64,000 nucleotides of DNA from CAMUQR01 sp963526735. Lineage in GTDB: Bacteria; Patescibacteriota; Saccharimonadia; Saccharimonadales; Saccharimonadaceae. Shown here in pieces: positions 17,305-25,564 of the stretch. Positions within the stretch are counted from its first letter, which is position 1; every line of letters starts with the position of its first letter. The stretch is taken from NCBI GenBank assembly GCA_963526735.1, contig CAURNU010000003.1, positions 62,001 to 126,000 on the forward strand, written 5' to 3'. The notes under the pieces are model-generated. The model searched no databases and had not been told where the DNA came from. It saw only the letters and a program-made list of their open reading frames with translations. The translations under genes and the position numbers were made by a program.

Positions 17305-18657
17305 ATGAAACAAGATGATACAATGGCGAAATTGATTGCGCTAGCCAAGCGACGCGGATTTATTTATCAGGGTAGTGAAGTATACGGTGGTCTGTCGGGA
17401 ACTTGGGATTATGGTCCGCTGGGTGTAGCGTTGAAGCGCAAAATTATCAATCGCTTCTGGCAAACCTTTATTGATGGACGCGACGATATGTATGGCGTTG
17501 ACGCAGCGATTTTGATGAACCAAAAAGTTTGGCGGGCAAGTGGGCATGTTGAGACTTTTGTTGATCCGTTGTGTGAAGATGTGGTGACTAAAAAACGCTA
17601 CCGCACCGATCATGTTTTGAAGGATAACGGCTTGTCGGCAGACGGCTTGACAATGGCGGAAATGGACGCGCTGATTATCGAAAAGGGCATTAAATCACCA
17701 GATGGCAACCCTTTGAGTGCCTCACGTGTGTTTAATATGATGTTTAAAACTAACGTCGGTGCGATGGAGAGCGAGGACTCGGTCAGTTATCTGCGACCGG
17801 AGACGGCACAGGGTATTTTTACGAATTATCGGAATATAGTGGATTGTTTCTATCCGGATTTACCGTTCGGTATCGGTCAGGTGGGTAAGGCGTTTCGTAA
17901 CGAAATCAGCCCGCGGGATTTTGTGTTCCGCTCGCGTGAATTTGAACAGATGGAAATTGAATATTTTGTTAATCCGAATGATTGGGAACGAGCGTTTGAA
18001 GAGTGGCGTCAGGCGTTTTGGGATTTTCTGACTGGTTTGGGTCTGCCGAAAGAAGCGATTCATGAGCTAGAAGTGCCAGAGGCGGATCGTGCCCATTACT
18101 CGAAGCGGACGATTGATTTTGAATTTGATTATCCAGGCCTCGGTCGGGAAGAATTGATGGGAATTGCCTATCGTACGGATTTTGACCTCAATAACATTGA
18201 GCGAGCTAGTGGTAAAAAGATGGAATATCTCGTCAAAGGCTCGAATGAACGGTTCGTGCCTCATGTGATTGAGCCGAGTATTGGCGTCGAGCGACTACTG
18301 ATGGCGGTATTAGCGACGGCTTATACTGAGGATCAAGTTGGTGGCGAGACTCGAGTGGTGTTGCGTCTGACAGAAGAATTGGCACCAGTACGCTATTGTG
18401 TATCACCACTGCTCAAAAATAAACCAGCGTTAGTCGAAAAAGCCCGTGAGGTATATCGTGCTTTGAAACAAAAATACGGCAATGTCGTCTGGGATGACAA
18501 CGGCAATATCGGTAAACGCTATCGCCGTCAGGATGAAATCGGTACACCGTATTGTGTCGTTGTGGACTTTGAGAGCCTCGAGGATAATACTGTAACTGTG
18601 CGTGAGCGTGACACAGCTGAACAAAAGCGAGTAGCTATTAGCGAACTAATTGGTTAA
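17305..18657 (+). CDS. glyQS: Glycyl-tRNA synthetase, dimeric type
   Basis: Charges tRNA-Gly. At 450 residues this is the alpha2 class II form shared with eukaryotes, archaea and some bacteria, not the alpha2beta2 form. Visible: KRRGFIYQGSEVYGGLSGTWDYGPLG (in two parts) near the N-terminus, the class II motif 2 region around FRNEISPRDFVFRSREFEQME, and RPETAQGIFTNYRN. Motif 3 is in PSIGVERLLMAVLA. The anticodon-binding domain at the C-terminus begins near RYCVSPLL. It sits before a TrmH-family methylase. Confidence 0.95.
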   Translation: MKQDDTMAKLIALAKRRGFIYQGSEVYGGLSGTWDYGPLGVALKRKIINRFWQTFIDGRDDMYGVDAAILMNQKVWRASGHVETFVDPLCEDVVTKKRYRTDHVLKDNGLSADGLTMAEMDALIIEKGIKSPDGNPLSASRVFNMMFKTNVGAMESEDSVSYLRPETAQGIFTNYRNIVDCFYPDLPFGIGQVGKAFRNEISPRDFVFRSREFEQMEIEYFVNPNDWERAFEEWRQAFWDFLTGLGLPKEAIHELEVPEADRAHYSKRTIDFEFDYPGLGREELMGIAYRTDFDLNNIERASGKKMEYLVKGSNERFVPHVIEPSIGVERLLMAVLATAYTEDQVGGETRVVLRLTEELAPVRYCVSPLLKNKPALVEKAREVYRALKQKYGNVVWDDNGNIGKRYRRQDEIGTPYCVVVDFESLEDNTVTVRERDTAEQKRVAISELIG

Positions 18658-18663
18658 ATATTT

Positions 18664-19440
18664 ATGGAAATAATTCGCTCGCGTCAAAATACAAAAATCA
18701 AGCAAATCGCTAAGCTAGTCACTGAGGCAAAAGCTCGGCGCCAAGCTGGTTTGACAGTGATTGATGGGGTGAGTTTTGTGCGGGATTACATCGCGAAATT
18801 TGGTCAGCCAGAGATGTTGCTGATTGATGAAACTAAACAAGAGCGTGTGCGGGCCGTCTCGGAGCTGGCAAGTGAATATATTCTGATATCGCCAGAAGTG
18901 ATGAAACTAATCTCGCCAGTTAAAACCAATGCTGGTGTTTTAGCGGTGGTTAAAATCCCAACTGTGTCTCAATTCCACTCCGCCGAACAATCGGTAATTT
19001 TGATCGATCAAGTGCAGGATCCGGGTAACCTCGGGGCGATTTGTCGCTTGGCACTGGCAGTTGGCATTAAAGATATCGTGTTGGCTGATGGCTCGGTAGA
19101 TGCGTTTGCACCGAGTGTGATTCGAGCTAGCGCTGGTGCGGTGTTTGATTTGCATATTTACCAAAAAACTGATTTGGCGCAGTTTATCATGACACATACG
19201 GAGTATCAATTTATCGCGACAAGTTCGCATGCTGAGAAAAATATCTTTGAGCTGGATCTGACTGGCAAAATTGGCTGGCTGGTGGGCAATGAAGGTGCGG
19301 GGGTCTCACCGACGCTTTTGCAGTTAGCGACTTTGACAACTAAAATCCCGCAATCTGATCAGTTGGAATCGCTCAATTTAGCGATGGCCACGACGGTTTG
19401 TCTGTATGAGCAGTATCGCCAAAATCTACGTTTAAGCTAG
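18664..19440 (+). CDS. TrmH/SpoU family RNA 2'-O-methyltransferase
   Basis: SPOUT-fold methyltransferase, 258 residues, that modifies ribose in rRNA or tRNA. An N-terminal substrate-binding domain starts SRQNTKIKQIAKL. The SPOUT core has motif 1 LIDQVQDPGNLGAICRLA, motif 2 IGWLVGNEGAGVS and motif 3 DQLESLNLAMATTVCLYE, which form the trefoil knot. Length and N-domain resemble RlmB/YsgA proteins. The exact nucleotide is unknown. It lies 6 nt after glyQS and probably shares its mRNA. Confidence 0.85.
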   Translation: MEIIRSRQNTKIKQIAKLVTEAKARRQAGLTVIDGVSFVRDYIAKFGQPEMLLIDETKQERVRAVSELASEYILISPEVMKLISPVKTNAGVLAVVKIPTVSQFHSAEQSVILIDQVQDPGNLGAICRLALAVGIKDIVLADGSVDAFAPSVIRASAGAVFDLHIYQKTDLAQFIMTHTEYQFIATSSHAEKNIFELDLTGKIGWLVGNEGAGVSPTLLQLATLTTKIPQSDQLESLNLAMATTVCLYEQYRQNLRLS

Positions 19441-19514
19441 TAATAACTAATTGTTGCTGAATTAGCAAAATAATGATTTTGAGTTTGTATTTATAATAAA
19501 AGCTGTTTTAGATA

Positions 19515-19543
19515 TTGACATATAAGCATAAGTGTGATAGAAT
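19515..19543 (+). promoter_or_regulatory. Consensus promoter of the 17-residue-repeat membrane protein
   Basis: TTGACA (19515-19520), a 17-nt spacer ending in TGA, then TAGAAT (19538-19543). It is one of the strongest promoters in the window by inspection. Confidence 0.78.
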
Positions 19544-19552
19544 GCTGGTATT

Positions 19553-20116
19553 ATGAAACAAAACAAACAAAAATCAACCAAAAAAGCCCAAGTATCATTT
19601 TGGCAACAAGAAGTATCATTTGACCTGAAAAAAAGTCCAGTTTTGAACTTTTTTAAGCAAGATGTCGATATGGATATTAATAACAGTCCAATCGTGAAGT
19701 TCTTAAGCAAAGAGATTAACACCGACTTGAAACAAAGCCCAGTGCTAAACTTCTTGAAACAAGATATTGACATGAATGTCAACAATAGTCCAGTTGTTAA
19801 ATTCTTAAACAAAGAGATTGAGACTGATTTAACCAAAAGCCCAGTATTGAACTTCTGTAAACAAGAAGTGACTCTCGGTGGTTTTGCTGATGTGTCAGCG
19901 AGTCCAATCCTGAACTGGTTTAAGCCTGCTAAAGTCAAAACTCGTACTGCTAAAATCGCGACTGACGAAGTTGTTATCAAAGCCATCGACAAGGATTTTG
20001 TCATCAGTTGTCTGATTGTGTCGTTGCTAATGAATATGTTTATGCTGATTTCGTGGTTATACTACCAAGTTGACCCAGCATCACGCCAGGCTATCATTCA
20101 GATGATTTTTGGCTAA
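19553..20116 (+). CDS. Membrane-tethered protein with SPVLNF 17-residue repeats
   Basis: A 187-residue protein of unknown function. Residues about 28-125 hold six repeats starting SPVLNF or SPVVKF, at residues 28, 45, 62, 79, 96 and 117. The first five starts are exactly 17 residues apart. Units alternate: SPVLNFxKQDxDMxxNN (odd) and SPxVKFLxKEIxTDL (even), giving a 34-residue super-repeat. A basic linker follows (PAKVKTRTAKI), then one TM segment at about 149-172 and a short tail. The N-terminal repeats would lie in the cytoplasm if the positive-inside rule holds. It has its own consensus promoter and terminator and lies just before mraZ. Confidence 0.7.
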   Translation: MKQNKQKSTKKAQVSFWQQEVSFDLKKSPVLNFFKQDVDMDINNSPIVKFLSKEINTDLKQSPVLNFLKQDIDMNVNNSPVVKFLNKEIETDLTKSPVLNFCKQEVTLGGFADVSASPILNWFKPAKVKTRTAKIATDEVVIKAIDKDFVISCLIVSLLMNMFMLISWLYYQVDPASRQAIIQMIFG

Positions 20117-20131
20117 AATCGCTCTCAAAAT

Positions 20132-20163
20132 AAAAACGCTACCCACTACGGTGGCGTTTTTTT
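20132..20163 (+). terminator. Terminator after the repeat protein
   Basis: AACGCTACC and GGTGGCGTT (20135-20158 region, one T-G pair) with a long T-run. Confidence 0.85.
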
Positions 20164-20226
20164 GATTTTGACCGCTAAGCTCATAACAGAGGTAAATAGG
20201 GTGGGGTGATATTAAAAAATCCGCAC

Positions 20227-20248
20227 TTTTCCACAGAACTGTGGAAAA
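20227..20248. promoter_or_regulatory. Palindrome of two DnaA-box-like sites upstream of mraZ
   Basis: TTTTCCACAG (20227-20236) and CTGTGGAAAA (20239-20248) are perfect inverted copies with a 2-nt centre. TTTTCCACA fits the DnaA-box pattern TTWTNCACA. A further TGTGGAAAA-like GTGGAAAAC occurs at 20332. Role is inference. Confidence 0.45.
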
Positions 20249-20291
20249 CTAGCCAAAAATCGGCTACTTTGTAATAAAAAAATCAAAAATG

Positions 20292-20324
20292 GGGGTTGCA
20301 GTGGGTGAAAGTGGGTAGTATAAT
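20292..20324 (+). promoter_or_regulatory. mraZ promoter overlapped by three MraZ boxes
   Basis: TTGCAG (20296-20301), a 17-nt spacer and TATAAT (20319-20324) form the promoter. GGGGT (20292-20296), TGGGT (20302-20306) and TGGGT (20312-20316) repeat every 10 bp across it, the spacing known for MraZ autorepression sites. Confidence 0.8.
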
Positions 20325-20397
20325 GAAGTCAGTGGAAAACTAAAAACAAAAACCACTAAAAAACAAACTTTTAAAAACCTATGAGAGAAAGGTAAAA

Positions 20398-20766
20398 ATG
20401 GACACAGACTATTTCGAAAGGAAGCTCGATGACAAGAACCGCTTGACCATCCCAGCTGACTTGCGCAAAGAGTTTGAATCCGGATTGATCCTGACTCGCG
20501 GTTTTGGAAAATACCTACATCTTTATTCAAAAAATGTTTGGGATAAAGAAGTAGAGCCAGCTTTGGAAGGTAGCATTCTCGATGAGAAAGTTGCCGACAT
20601 CAACGTTCGGTTCCGCCGTGGTAAAACCGGTGGGATGCTCGACCAAAAACAAGGTCGCATTACCATCGAAAAGCATTTGCTGGATTACGCTGGAATTGAC
20701 CGTGATGTAGTTGCTGTTAGGGCTGGTAAATATTGGCGATTGATGCGTCCGGACAGTCTCGATTGA
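20398..20766 (+). CDS. mraZ: Transcriptional regulator MraZ
   Basis: A 122-residue double AbrB-fold regulator that forms a ring and binds direct repeats upstream of its own operon. The first half has DDKNRLTIPADLRKEF and LILTRGFGKYLHLY; the second half has DQKQGRITIEKHLLDYAGI, the matching element. AAAGG precedes the ATG. Three boxes with 10-bp spacing overlap its promoter, consistent with autoregulation. It is separated from rsmH by about 360 nt, which is unusual because the two genes usually abut. Confidence 0.93.
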   Translation: MDTDYFERKLDDKNRLTIPADLRKEFESGLILTRGFGKYLHLYSKNVWDKEVEPALEGSILDEKVADINVRFRRGKTGGMLDQKQGRITIEKHLLDYAGIDRDVVAVRAGKYWRLMRPDSLD

Positions 20767-20800
20767 CCGATGGCTCATCGCACCCCTGCACATTAACAAT

Positions 20801-21064
20801 TCATTCTAGGTCGGATATCTGGTAACTTGACGGTGGAAGATATTCGAAAACCACCTCACAAAAGTTTCGACGCACTAATACATAAAACACACACCTCCCA
20901 AATTCACATATAAGTCTCTCAAGCGGTTGTTTCTCTCTCCCTTATTTGGAAACAACCGAACCTTATATAATAAAGAATTTAGAACAACTCTATAACACTT
21001 TTTTAAAAAACAAACACTTAACAAACACAAACAGTTAAGTTATCAGATACCTGACCTAGAATGA
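20801..21064 (+). ncRNA. Large structured RNA between mraZ and rsmH
   Basis: The 28-nt stretches at 20801-20828 and 21037-21064 pair with 25 Watson-Crick pairs, 2 G-U pairs and 1 mismatch, closing a 264-nt domain. Inside are GGTGG/CCACC (20832-20854) and a 9-bp CGGTTGTTT/AAACAACCG hairpin around 20923-20958. No open reading frame of note lies here, and rsmH has its own promoter downstream (21092-21120). I do not see RNase P, tmRNA or SRP core motifs. It may be a separate RNA cut from the mraZ transcript. Confidence 0.55.
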
Positions 21065-21091
21065 CACTGTTAGAAAGGTAGAACCGACCGT

Positions 21092-21120
21092 TTGAGTTTA
21101 TAAGCGGTTTAGGTTACAAT
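21092..21120 (+). promoter_or_regulatory. Promoter for a leaderless rsmH transcript
   Basis: TTGAGT (21092-21097), a 17-nt spacer, then TACAAT (21115-21120), which ends 7 nt before ATG 21128. Confidence 0.7.
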
Positions 21121-21127
21121 GACAATT

Positions 21128-22108
21128 ATGTCAGATCTACATCAGTCAGTATTATTAGAAGCGACCTTGCGTGAGCTCCAACCTCAAGTGGGTGAGTCAT
21201 ATTTGGATTTAACGGCCGGTATGGGCGGACATGCTCGAGCGGTGTTAGCTCAGACGATGAATTACGCCGGTAGTTTGCTAGTTGATCGCGATGATTTCGC
21301 ATTAAGTCAATTGGCGGATTTGCGGGCTCAAGGTGTAACGACTTGGAAAAGTGATTTTGCGGCCGCAACTGAGCGACTGGTGCTAGATCAACGACAGTTT
21401 GATTTGATCTTGCTGGATTTAGGTGTTTCGTCGCCACAGCTTGATCAGGGTGAACGAGGTTTTTCTTTTAATAAAACCGCCAAGCTCGATATGCGAATGG
21501 ATCAAACTGCCGAACTTGACGCTTATCAGATTGTTAACTACTGCTCGATTGGTCAAATCGTCCAAATTCTGACTGATTATGCTGAAATCAAGCCCAAACT
21601 GGCGATGCGAGTCGCCCAGGCGATCGATACAGCTCGACGTCAGCAGGCGATTGAAACCACCACCGAACTAGCCGAGATTATTTGTCAGACTCTACCTTCA
21701 AAATTAAAATATGGCAAAACCCATCCAGCGACTAAATATTTTCAGGCAATTCGGATGGCGGTTAACGACGAACTAGGGCAATTACGATCGGCACTAGAAC
21801 GTTTGCCACGATTACTAACCCCAGGCGGGCGAGTGGCGATTATCAGTTTTCATAGTTTAGAAGACCGGCTAGTGAAAACTTTTTTCAAAACTCAGACTCA
21901 GCGCGGTTTATTAGCCGAACTGGAGTTAGTCACCCCGAAGCCGATTTTAGGCTCGGTTGAAGATGTTTCCAATCCGCGATCACGTAGCGCAGTGCTACGA
22001 GTCGCAATGAAAAAACAAAAACAAAAAGGAGGCTATAATGCCAAAACAAATCAAAGTAGCAAGCAAATCACGAGCAACCCGCGTCATCGTACGCGTAGCT
22101 TAAGCTAG
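21128..22108 (+). CDS. rsmH: 16S rRNA m4C1402 methyltransferase RsmH (MraW)
   Basis: N4-methylates C1402 of 16S rRNA, 326 residues. SAM motif YLDLTAGMGGHARAVL, catalytic-region ILLDLGVSSPQLDQGERGFSF, the inserted helical domain, and the C-terminal RVAIISFHSLEDRLVK are all characteristic. The ATG at 21128 is preferred over 21119 because the earlier ATG overlaps the -10 box. A basic, Lys/Gln/Ser-rich C-terminal tail follows. Confidence 0.94.
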   Translation: MSDLHQSVLLEATLRELQPQVGESYLDLTAGMGGHARAVLAQTMNYAGSLLVDRDDFALSQLADLRAQGVTTWKSDFAAATERLVLDQRQFDLILLDLGVSSPQLDQGERGFSFNKTAKLDMRMDQTAELDAYQIVNYCSIGQIVQILTDYAEIKPKLAMRVAQAIDTARRQQAIETTTELAEIICQTLPSKLKYGKTHPATKYFQAIRMAVNDELGQLRSALERLPRLLTPGGRVAIISFHSLEDRLVKTFFKTQTQRGLLAELELVTPKPILGSVEDVSNPRSRSAVLRVAMKKQKQKGGYNAKTNQSSKQITSNPRHRTRSLS

Positions 22109-22126
22109 GCTAATTTACTCATAACA

Positions 22127-22175
22127 GAGAAGCGCCGGCTTCGGGTTTATAATCAACTCGAAGTGGCGTCTTCTC
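22127..22175 (+). terminator. Large hairpin followed by T-rich sequence after rsmH
   Basis: GAAG-CGCC (22129-22136) pairs with GGCG-CTTC (22065+ region 22165-22173), with inner CTTCG/CGAAG. T-rich DNA follows at about 22182. It may be a terminator or an attenuator before the ftsL-like gene. Confidence 0.55.
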
Positions 22176-22246
22176 GCCAAGTTTTATTTTTTAAACGCAA
22201 TTACTAAAAAACCAACACCAACAAGAATATAGGATTAACACCAACA

Positions 22247-22591
22247 ATGAACAGTATTACTTACGCATCACGGCGGGGAAATCGGAATTATGGGCGCAAC
22301 AAAAACATTTCCGCCTATCAATCTAACATCAAACTCGGTCCTGTAGCTCACACAGTCCTGGTCGGATTGATGATTACGGTACTTGGCTTGATTTACCTGA
22401 CTCAAGCAACCAAAACCACTGGCTATGATTACGAAATTAATAAAGTCGATACGGAAATTGCCGAACTAACCACTAAAAAAACTGATCTCGAGATTGAAAA
22501 AGCTCGCTTGACAGCCTTGGCTACTATCGAGAATAGTTCAGTGGCACAAAATATGACGAAGCCCGCTCAGACAACTTTTGTAAAAAATTAG
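22247..22591 (+). CDS. FtsL/DivIC-like division protein
   Basis: A 114-residue bitopic protein: basic cytoplasmic N-terminus, one TM segment at about 37-57 (TVLVGLMITVLGLIYLTQ), then a coiled coil to about residue 95. This layout and its position between rsmH and ftsI are those of FtsL, which links FtsQ/DivIB to FtsI and FtsW. FtsL sequences diverge too fast to identify by motif. No convincing ribosome binding site is seen. Confidence 0.75.
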   Translation: MNSITYASRRGNRNYGRNKNISAYQSNIKLGPVAHTVLVGLMITVLGLIYLTQATKTTGYDYEINKVDTEIAELTTKKTDLEIEKARLTALATIENSSVAQNMTKPAQTTFVKN

Positions 22592-22736
22592 CACCGGAGT
22601 TTTTAAAGTTAAATGGCAACTTGGGAACTAACCGGAGCGATTTTTTGTTGGGTGCGCGTGGTAATTTTAGCAATCCAAGCGCAATTTTAAGTGGGTTTTG
22701 GTCGCTAAGGACTAGTGTTAATCAAGTTGGTTATGG

Positions 22737-22742
22737 TATAAT
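22737..22742 (+). promoter_or_regulatory. Extended -10 upstream of ftsI
   Basis: TGG plus TATAAT (22737-22742), leaving a leader of about 50 nt before GTG 22798. The 200-nt gap from the ftsL-like gene holds a degenerate hairpin near 22600 but no other clear feature. Confidence 0.5.
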
Positions 22743-22797
22743 TAGATGAAAATAATTAGATGAAATAATAACAGTAAAAGGTTTGCATTAAATCACC

Positions 22798-24525
22798 GTG
22801 AAAATTCTCTTCGCTAAACACAGTCGGGTCCGCATTTTGAGCGGAATTTTAACCGTCACGGTGGCGTTGATTGTGGTGCGTTTGTTTCAACTGCAAGTGA
22901 TTGATCATCAAAAATATCGCCAGCTGGCTTATCAAGAACAGGTGAAAAAACTCACAATCCCGGCGCATCGTGGTTTAATTTATGCGTTAGATCATCAAAC
23001 GCCGGCACCACTTGTGATGAATGAGACGGTCTATACGATGTTTGTTGACCCACAAGTAGTGAAGGACGATAAGGCGGTTTTGGCGGCGCTGGTAGGGTTA
23101 AATCAAGATTTAATCATTGGTAATTCAGCCGAAAAACTAACTCAGAAAAATACCCGCTATCAGGTGCTGGCGCGCGGTTTGTCCCGTCAACAAGCCGAAG
23201 TAATTAAAGCCAAAAAACTAACTGGTATCGGTTTTCAGGCGGTGAGTCGTCGGATCTATCCGGAGGGGGCGCTAGCCTCGCAAGTGTTAGGTTTTGTTAA
23301 TGCGAATGGTGGTCAATATGGTGTGGAAGGCAAGCTCGACAAGCGCTTAACCGGCGAAAATGGCGTGTTAGAGGCAGTGACTGATATTTCTGATGTGCCA
23401 CTGACCGTCGGCGAAAAATATACCAACATTCCGGCTCGCAATGGCGATAATCTGGTGCTAAGTATTGATCGCAATATTCAATCGCAAGTCGAAAAAATCC
23501 TCAAAGCTGGTCTGGAAAAAGTTGGCGCCGATAATGGTAGTGCGCTAGTGATGAATCCCCAAACTGGTCAAATTATGGCGATGGTGAATTATCCGAGTTA
23601 TTCGGTAGCTGAATTTAGTAAAGTTAAAGACGTGGCGCTGTTTAATAATGCGACGGTTGATCGCCCGTATGAGGCTGGATCGGTTATTAAAGTATTCACG
23701 GTGGCTATGGGTATTAATGAAGGTAAAATCACCCCGCAAACCGTGTTTTATAACCAAGACACAGTGAAAGTTGGCGATCGCACCATTAAGAACGCCTACA
23801 AGGGCAAAATCGGTAATATTACCATGCAAGACGCTCTGCAATATTCGCTCAATACTGGTATGGTGAATATTATTTCGCGTCTCGGCGGTGGCAATATTGA
23901 TCGATCGGCACGTAATATTATTTATAATTATTTTCACGATCGGTTCCGACTGGGTCAAAAAACCAATGTCGAACTACCGGAAACGGCCGGCATTATTATC
24001 CCCCCCACTGAGGTTGAGGGTAATGCTGTGCGGTATTCAAATATGTCTTTCGGACAGGGAATGGATGTGACAATGGTGCAAGTGGCCGCGGGATTTTCGG
24101 CAATTATCAATGGTGGCGTTTATTACCAACCAACTGTCCTAGCTGGTACAGTTGAGAACAGTATTTTTAAGGCACAAGCACCGAAAGTGATTGATGGGCA
24201 GGTAGTTAAAAACACCACCTCGACGCAAGTTCGCCAGATGTTGACTGAGGCACGTCGGCTGTATTATAAAAATGTTGACCGGGCTGGTTATGAAATCGGC
24301 GGTAAAACTGGTACCAGCGAGAAGATTGTTGATGGTAAATATGTGGAAAATCAAACAATTGCGACTTATTTGGGTTATGGCGGGACAAATCGCCCCGAAT
24401 ATGTCATAATGATTAGAGTGGACGGCAAGGGTAAATACCTGGCTGGTAATACCGATGCCGCACCAATTTTTACTGATATTTCTAACTGGTTAATTGATTA
24501 TTTAAAACTATATCCGAAGGAGTAA
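22798..24525 (+). CDS. ftsI: Peptidoglycan transpeptidase FtsI (class B PBP)
   Basis: Septal transpeptidase, 575 residues. A short basic N-terminus and TM segment (about 12-32) precede the pedestal domain, then the transpeptidase domain. Active-site motifs: SVIK with Ser near residue 295, SLN near 350 and KTGT near 503. No PASTA domains follow. GTG is the start, chosen because the following sequence begins as FtsI proteins do; AAAGG lies slightly far upstream. It is followed 1 nt later by mraY. Confidence 0.93.
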   Translation: MKILFAKHSRVRILSGILTVTVALIVVRLFQLQVIDHQKYRQLAYQEQVKKLTIPAHRGLIYALDHQTPAPLVMNETVYTMFVDPQVVKDDKAVLAALVGLNQDLIIGNSAEKLTQKNTRYQVLARGLSRQQAEVIKAKKLTGIGFQAVSRRIYPEGALASQVLGFVNANGGQYGVEGKLDKRLTGENGVLEAVTDISDVPLTVGEKYTNIPARNGDNLVLSIDRNIQSQVEKILKAGLEKVGADNGSALVMNPQTGQIMAMVNYPSYSVAEFSKVKDVALFNNATVDRPYEAGSVIKVFTVAMGINEGKITPQTVFYNQDTVKVGDRTIKNAYKGKIGNITMQDALQYSLNTGMVNIISRLGGGNIDRSARNIIYNYFHDRFRLGQKTNVELPETAGIIIPPTEVEGNAVRYSNMSFGQGMDVTMVQVAAGFSAIINGGVYYQPTVLAGTVENSIFKAQAPKVIDGQVVKNTTSTQVRQMLTEARRLYYKNVDRAGYEIGGKTGTSEKIVDGKYVENQTIATYLGYGGTNRPEYVIMIRVDGKGKYLAGNTDAAPIFTDISNWLIDYLKLYPKE

Positions 24526-24526
24526 G

Positions 24527-25564
24527 ATGATTTTTAGCTCGCTAACCACCATTTCAAATTATGCCCAGAATAGCTTTAGTCTGGCGATTGCCACGATAAT
24601 TATTGCTTTTTTGTTGACGCCTCTTTACACTCATGTGGCTTATAAATATAAATTCTGGAAAAAACAACGCGAAACTACCACGACGGGCGAAAAATTAAAG
24701 GTGTTTACTAAACTCCACGCTGCGAAGTTTCGTCGCAATATTCCGACGATGGCGGGAGTAATTATCGTGCTGTCGGTATCGATTGTAACGCTCGGCTGGA
24801 ACCTGGATCGTGGCCAAACTTATTTGCCACTGGCTGCGTTGATTGGCGGTGGTTTGGTTGGGCTGATTGATGACGTGATCAACGTGTTCGGCACCGGCAA
24901 GGGCGTGGCTGGTTTGCGGTCAAGTTTGAAATTTATTATGGTGCTCTTGCTTGGTTTGGGGCTGGGTTGGTATTTTTATGCGAAATTAGGCTATCACACC
25001 ATGCACGTGCCGTTTGTTGGCAATTGGGATTTAGGCTGGTTGATTATTCCAGTGTTTGCTTTTGCGGTAGTATCAACTGGCAACGCGGTCAATATCAGTG
25101 ACGGCTTGGATGGTCTGGCGGGGGGATTAGCGGCATCGGCTTTCACAGGATTTGGGACAATTGCTTTGTTGCAAGGTCATGTTGGTATGGCTGGGTTCTG
25201 CTTTACGGTTGTGGGAGCATTAGTGGCGTATTTGTGGTTTAATATTTATCCGGCGCGCTTTTTCATGGGAGACGTTGGTAGTTTTGCCTTGGGTACTAGT
25301 CTAGGGGTGATCGCAATGCTGACCGATACGTTTTTGCTAGTGCCGGTTATTGGAGCTCTGTTTGTGATTGAAGCTGGTTCGAGCTTACTACAAATCACCT
25401 CGAAGCGTCTTTTTGGTAAGAAAATCTTCATTTCAGCGCCGATTCATCATCATCTGGAGGCTAAGGGTTGGGAGGAAACGAAAATTACCATGCGCTTTTG
25501 GCTGATTTCAGCAGCAGTGGCAGCGATCGGGGTCTTAATTGCGATCAAAGGTGGTCATGTCTAA
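24527..25564 (+). CDS. mraY: Phospho-MurNAc-pentapeptide translocase MraY
   Basis: Makes lipid I on the inner membrane face, 345 residues, about ten TM segments. The polyprenyl-phosphate transferase motifs are visible: GLIDDVINVF, NAVNISDGLDGLAGGLAA, FMGDVGSFALG and the C-terminal PIHHHLEAKGWEE (HHH motif). AAGGAG precedes the ATG. It overlaps ftsW by 8 nt. Confidence 0.95.
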   Translation: MIFSSLTTISNYAQNSFSLAIATIIIAFLLTPLYTHVAYKYKFWKKQRETTTTGEKLKVFTKLHAAKFRRNIPTMAGVIIVLSVSIVTLGWNLDRGQTYLPLAALIGGGLVGLIDDVINVFGTGKGVAGLRSSLKFIMVLLLGLGLGWYFYAKLGYHTMHVPFVGNWDLGWLIIPVFAFAVVSTGNAVNISDGLDGLAGGLAASAFTGFGTIALLQGHVGMAGFCFTVVGALVAYLWFNIYPARFFMGDVGSFALGTSLGVIAMLTDTFLLVPVIGALFVIEAGSSLLQITSKRLFGKKIFISAPIHHHLEAKGWEETKITMRFWLISAAVAAIGVLIAIKGGHV

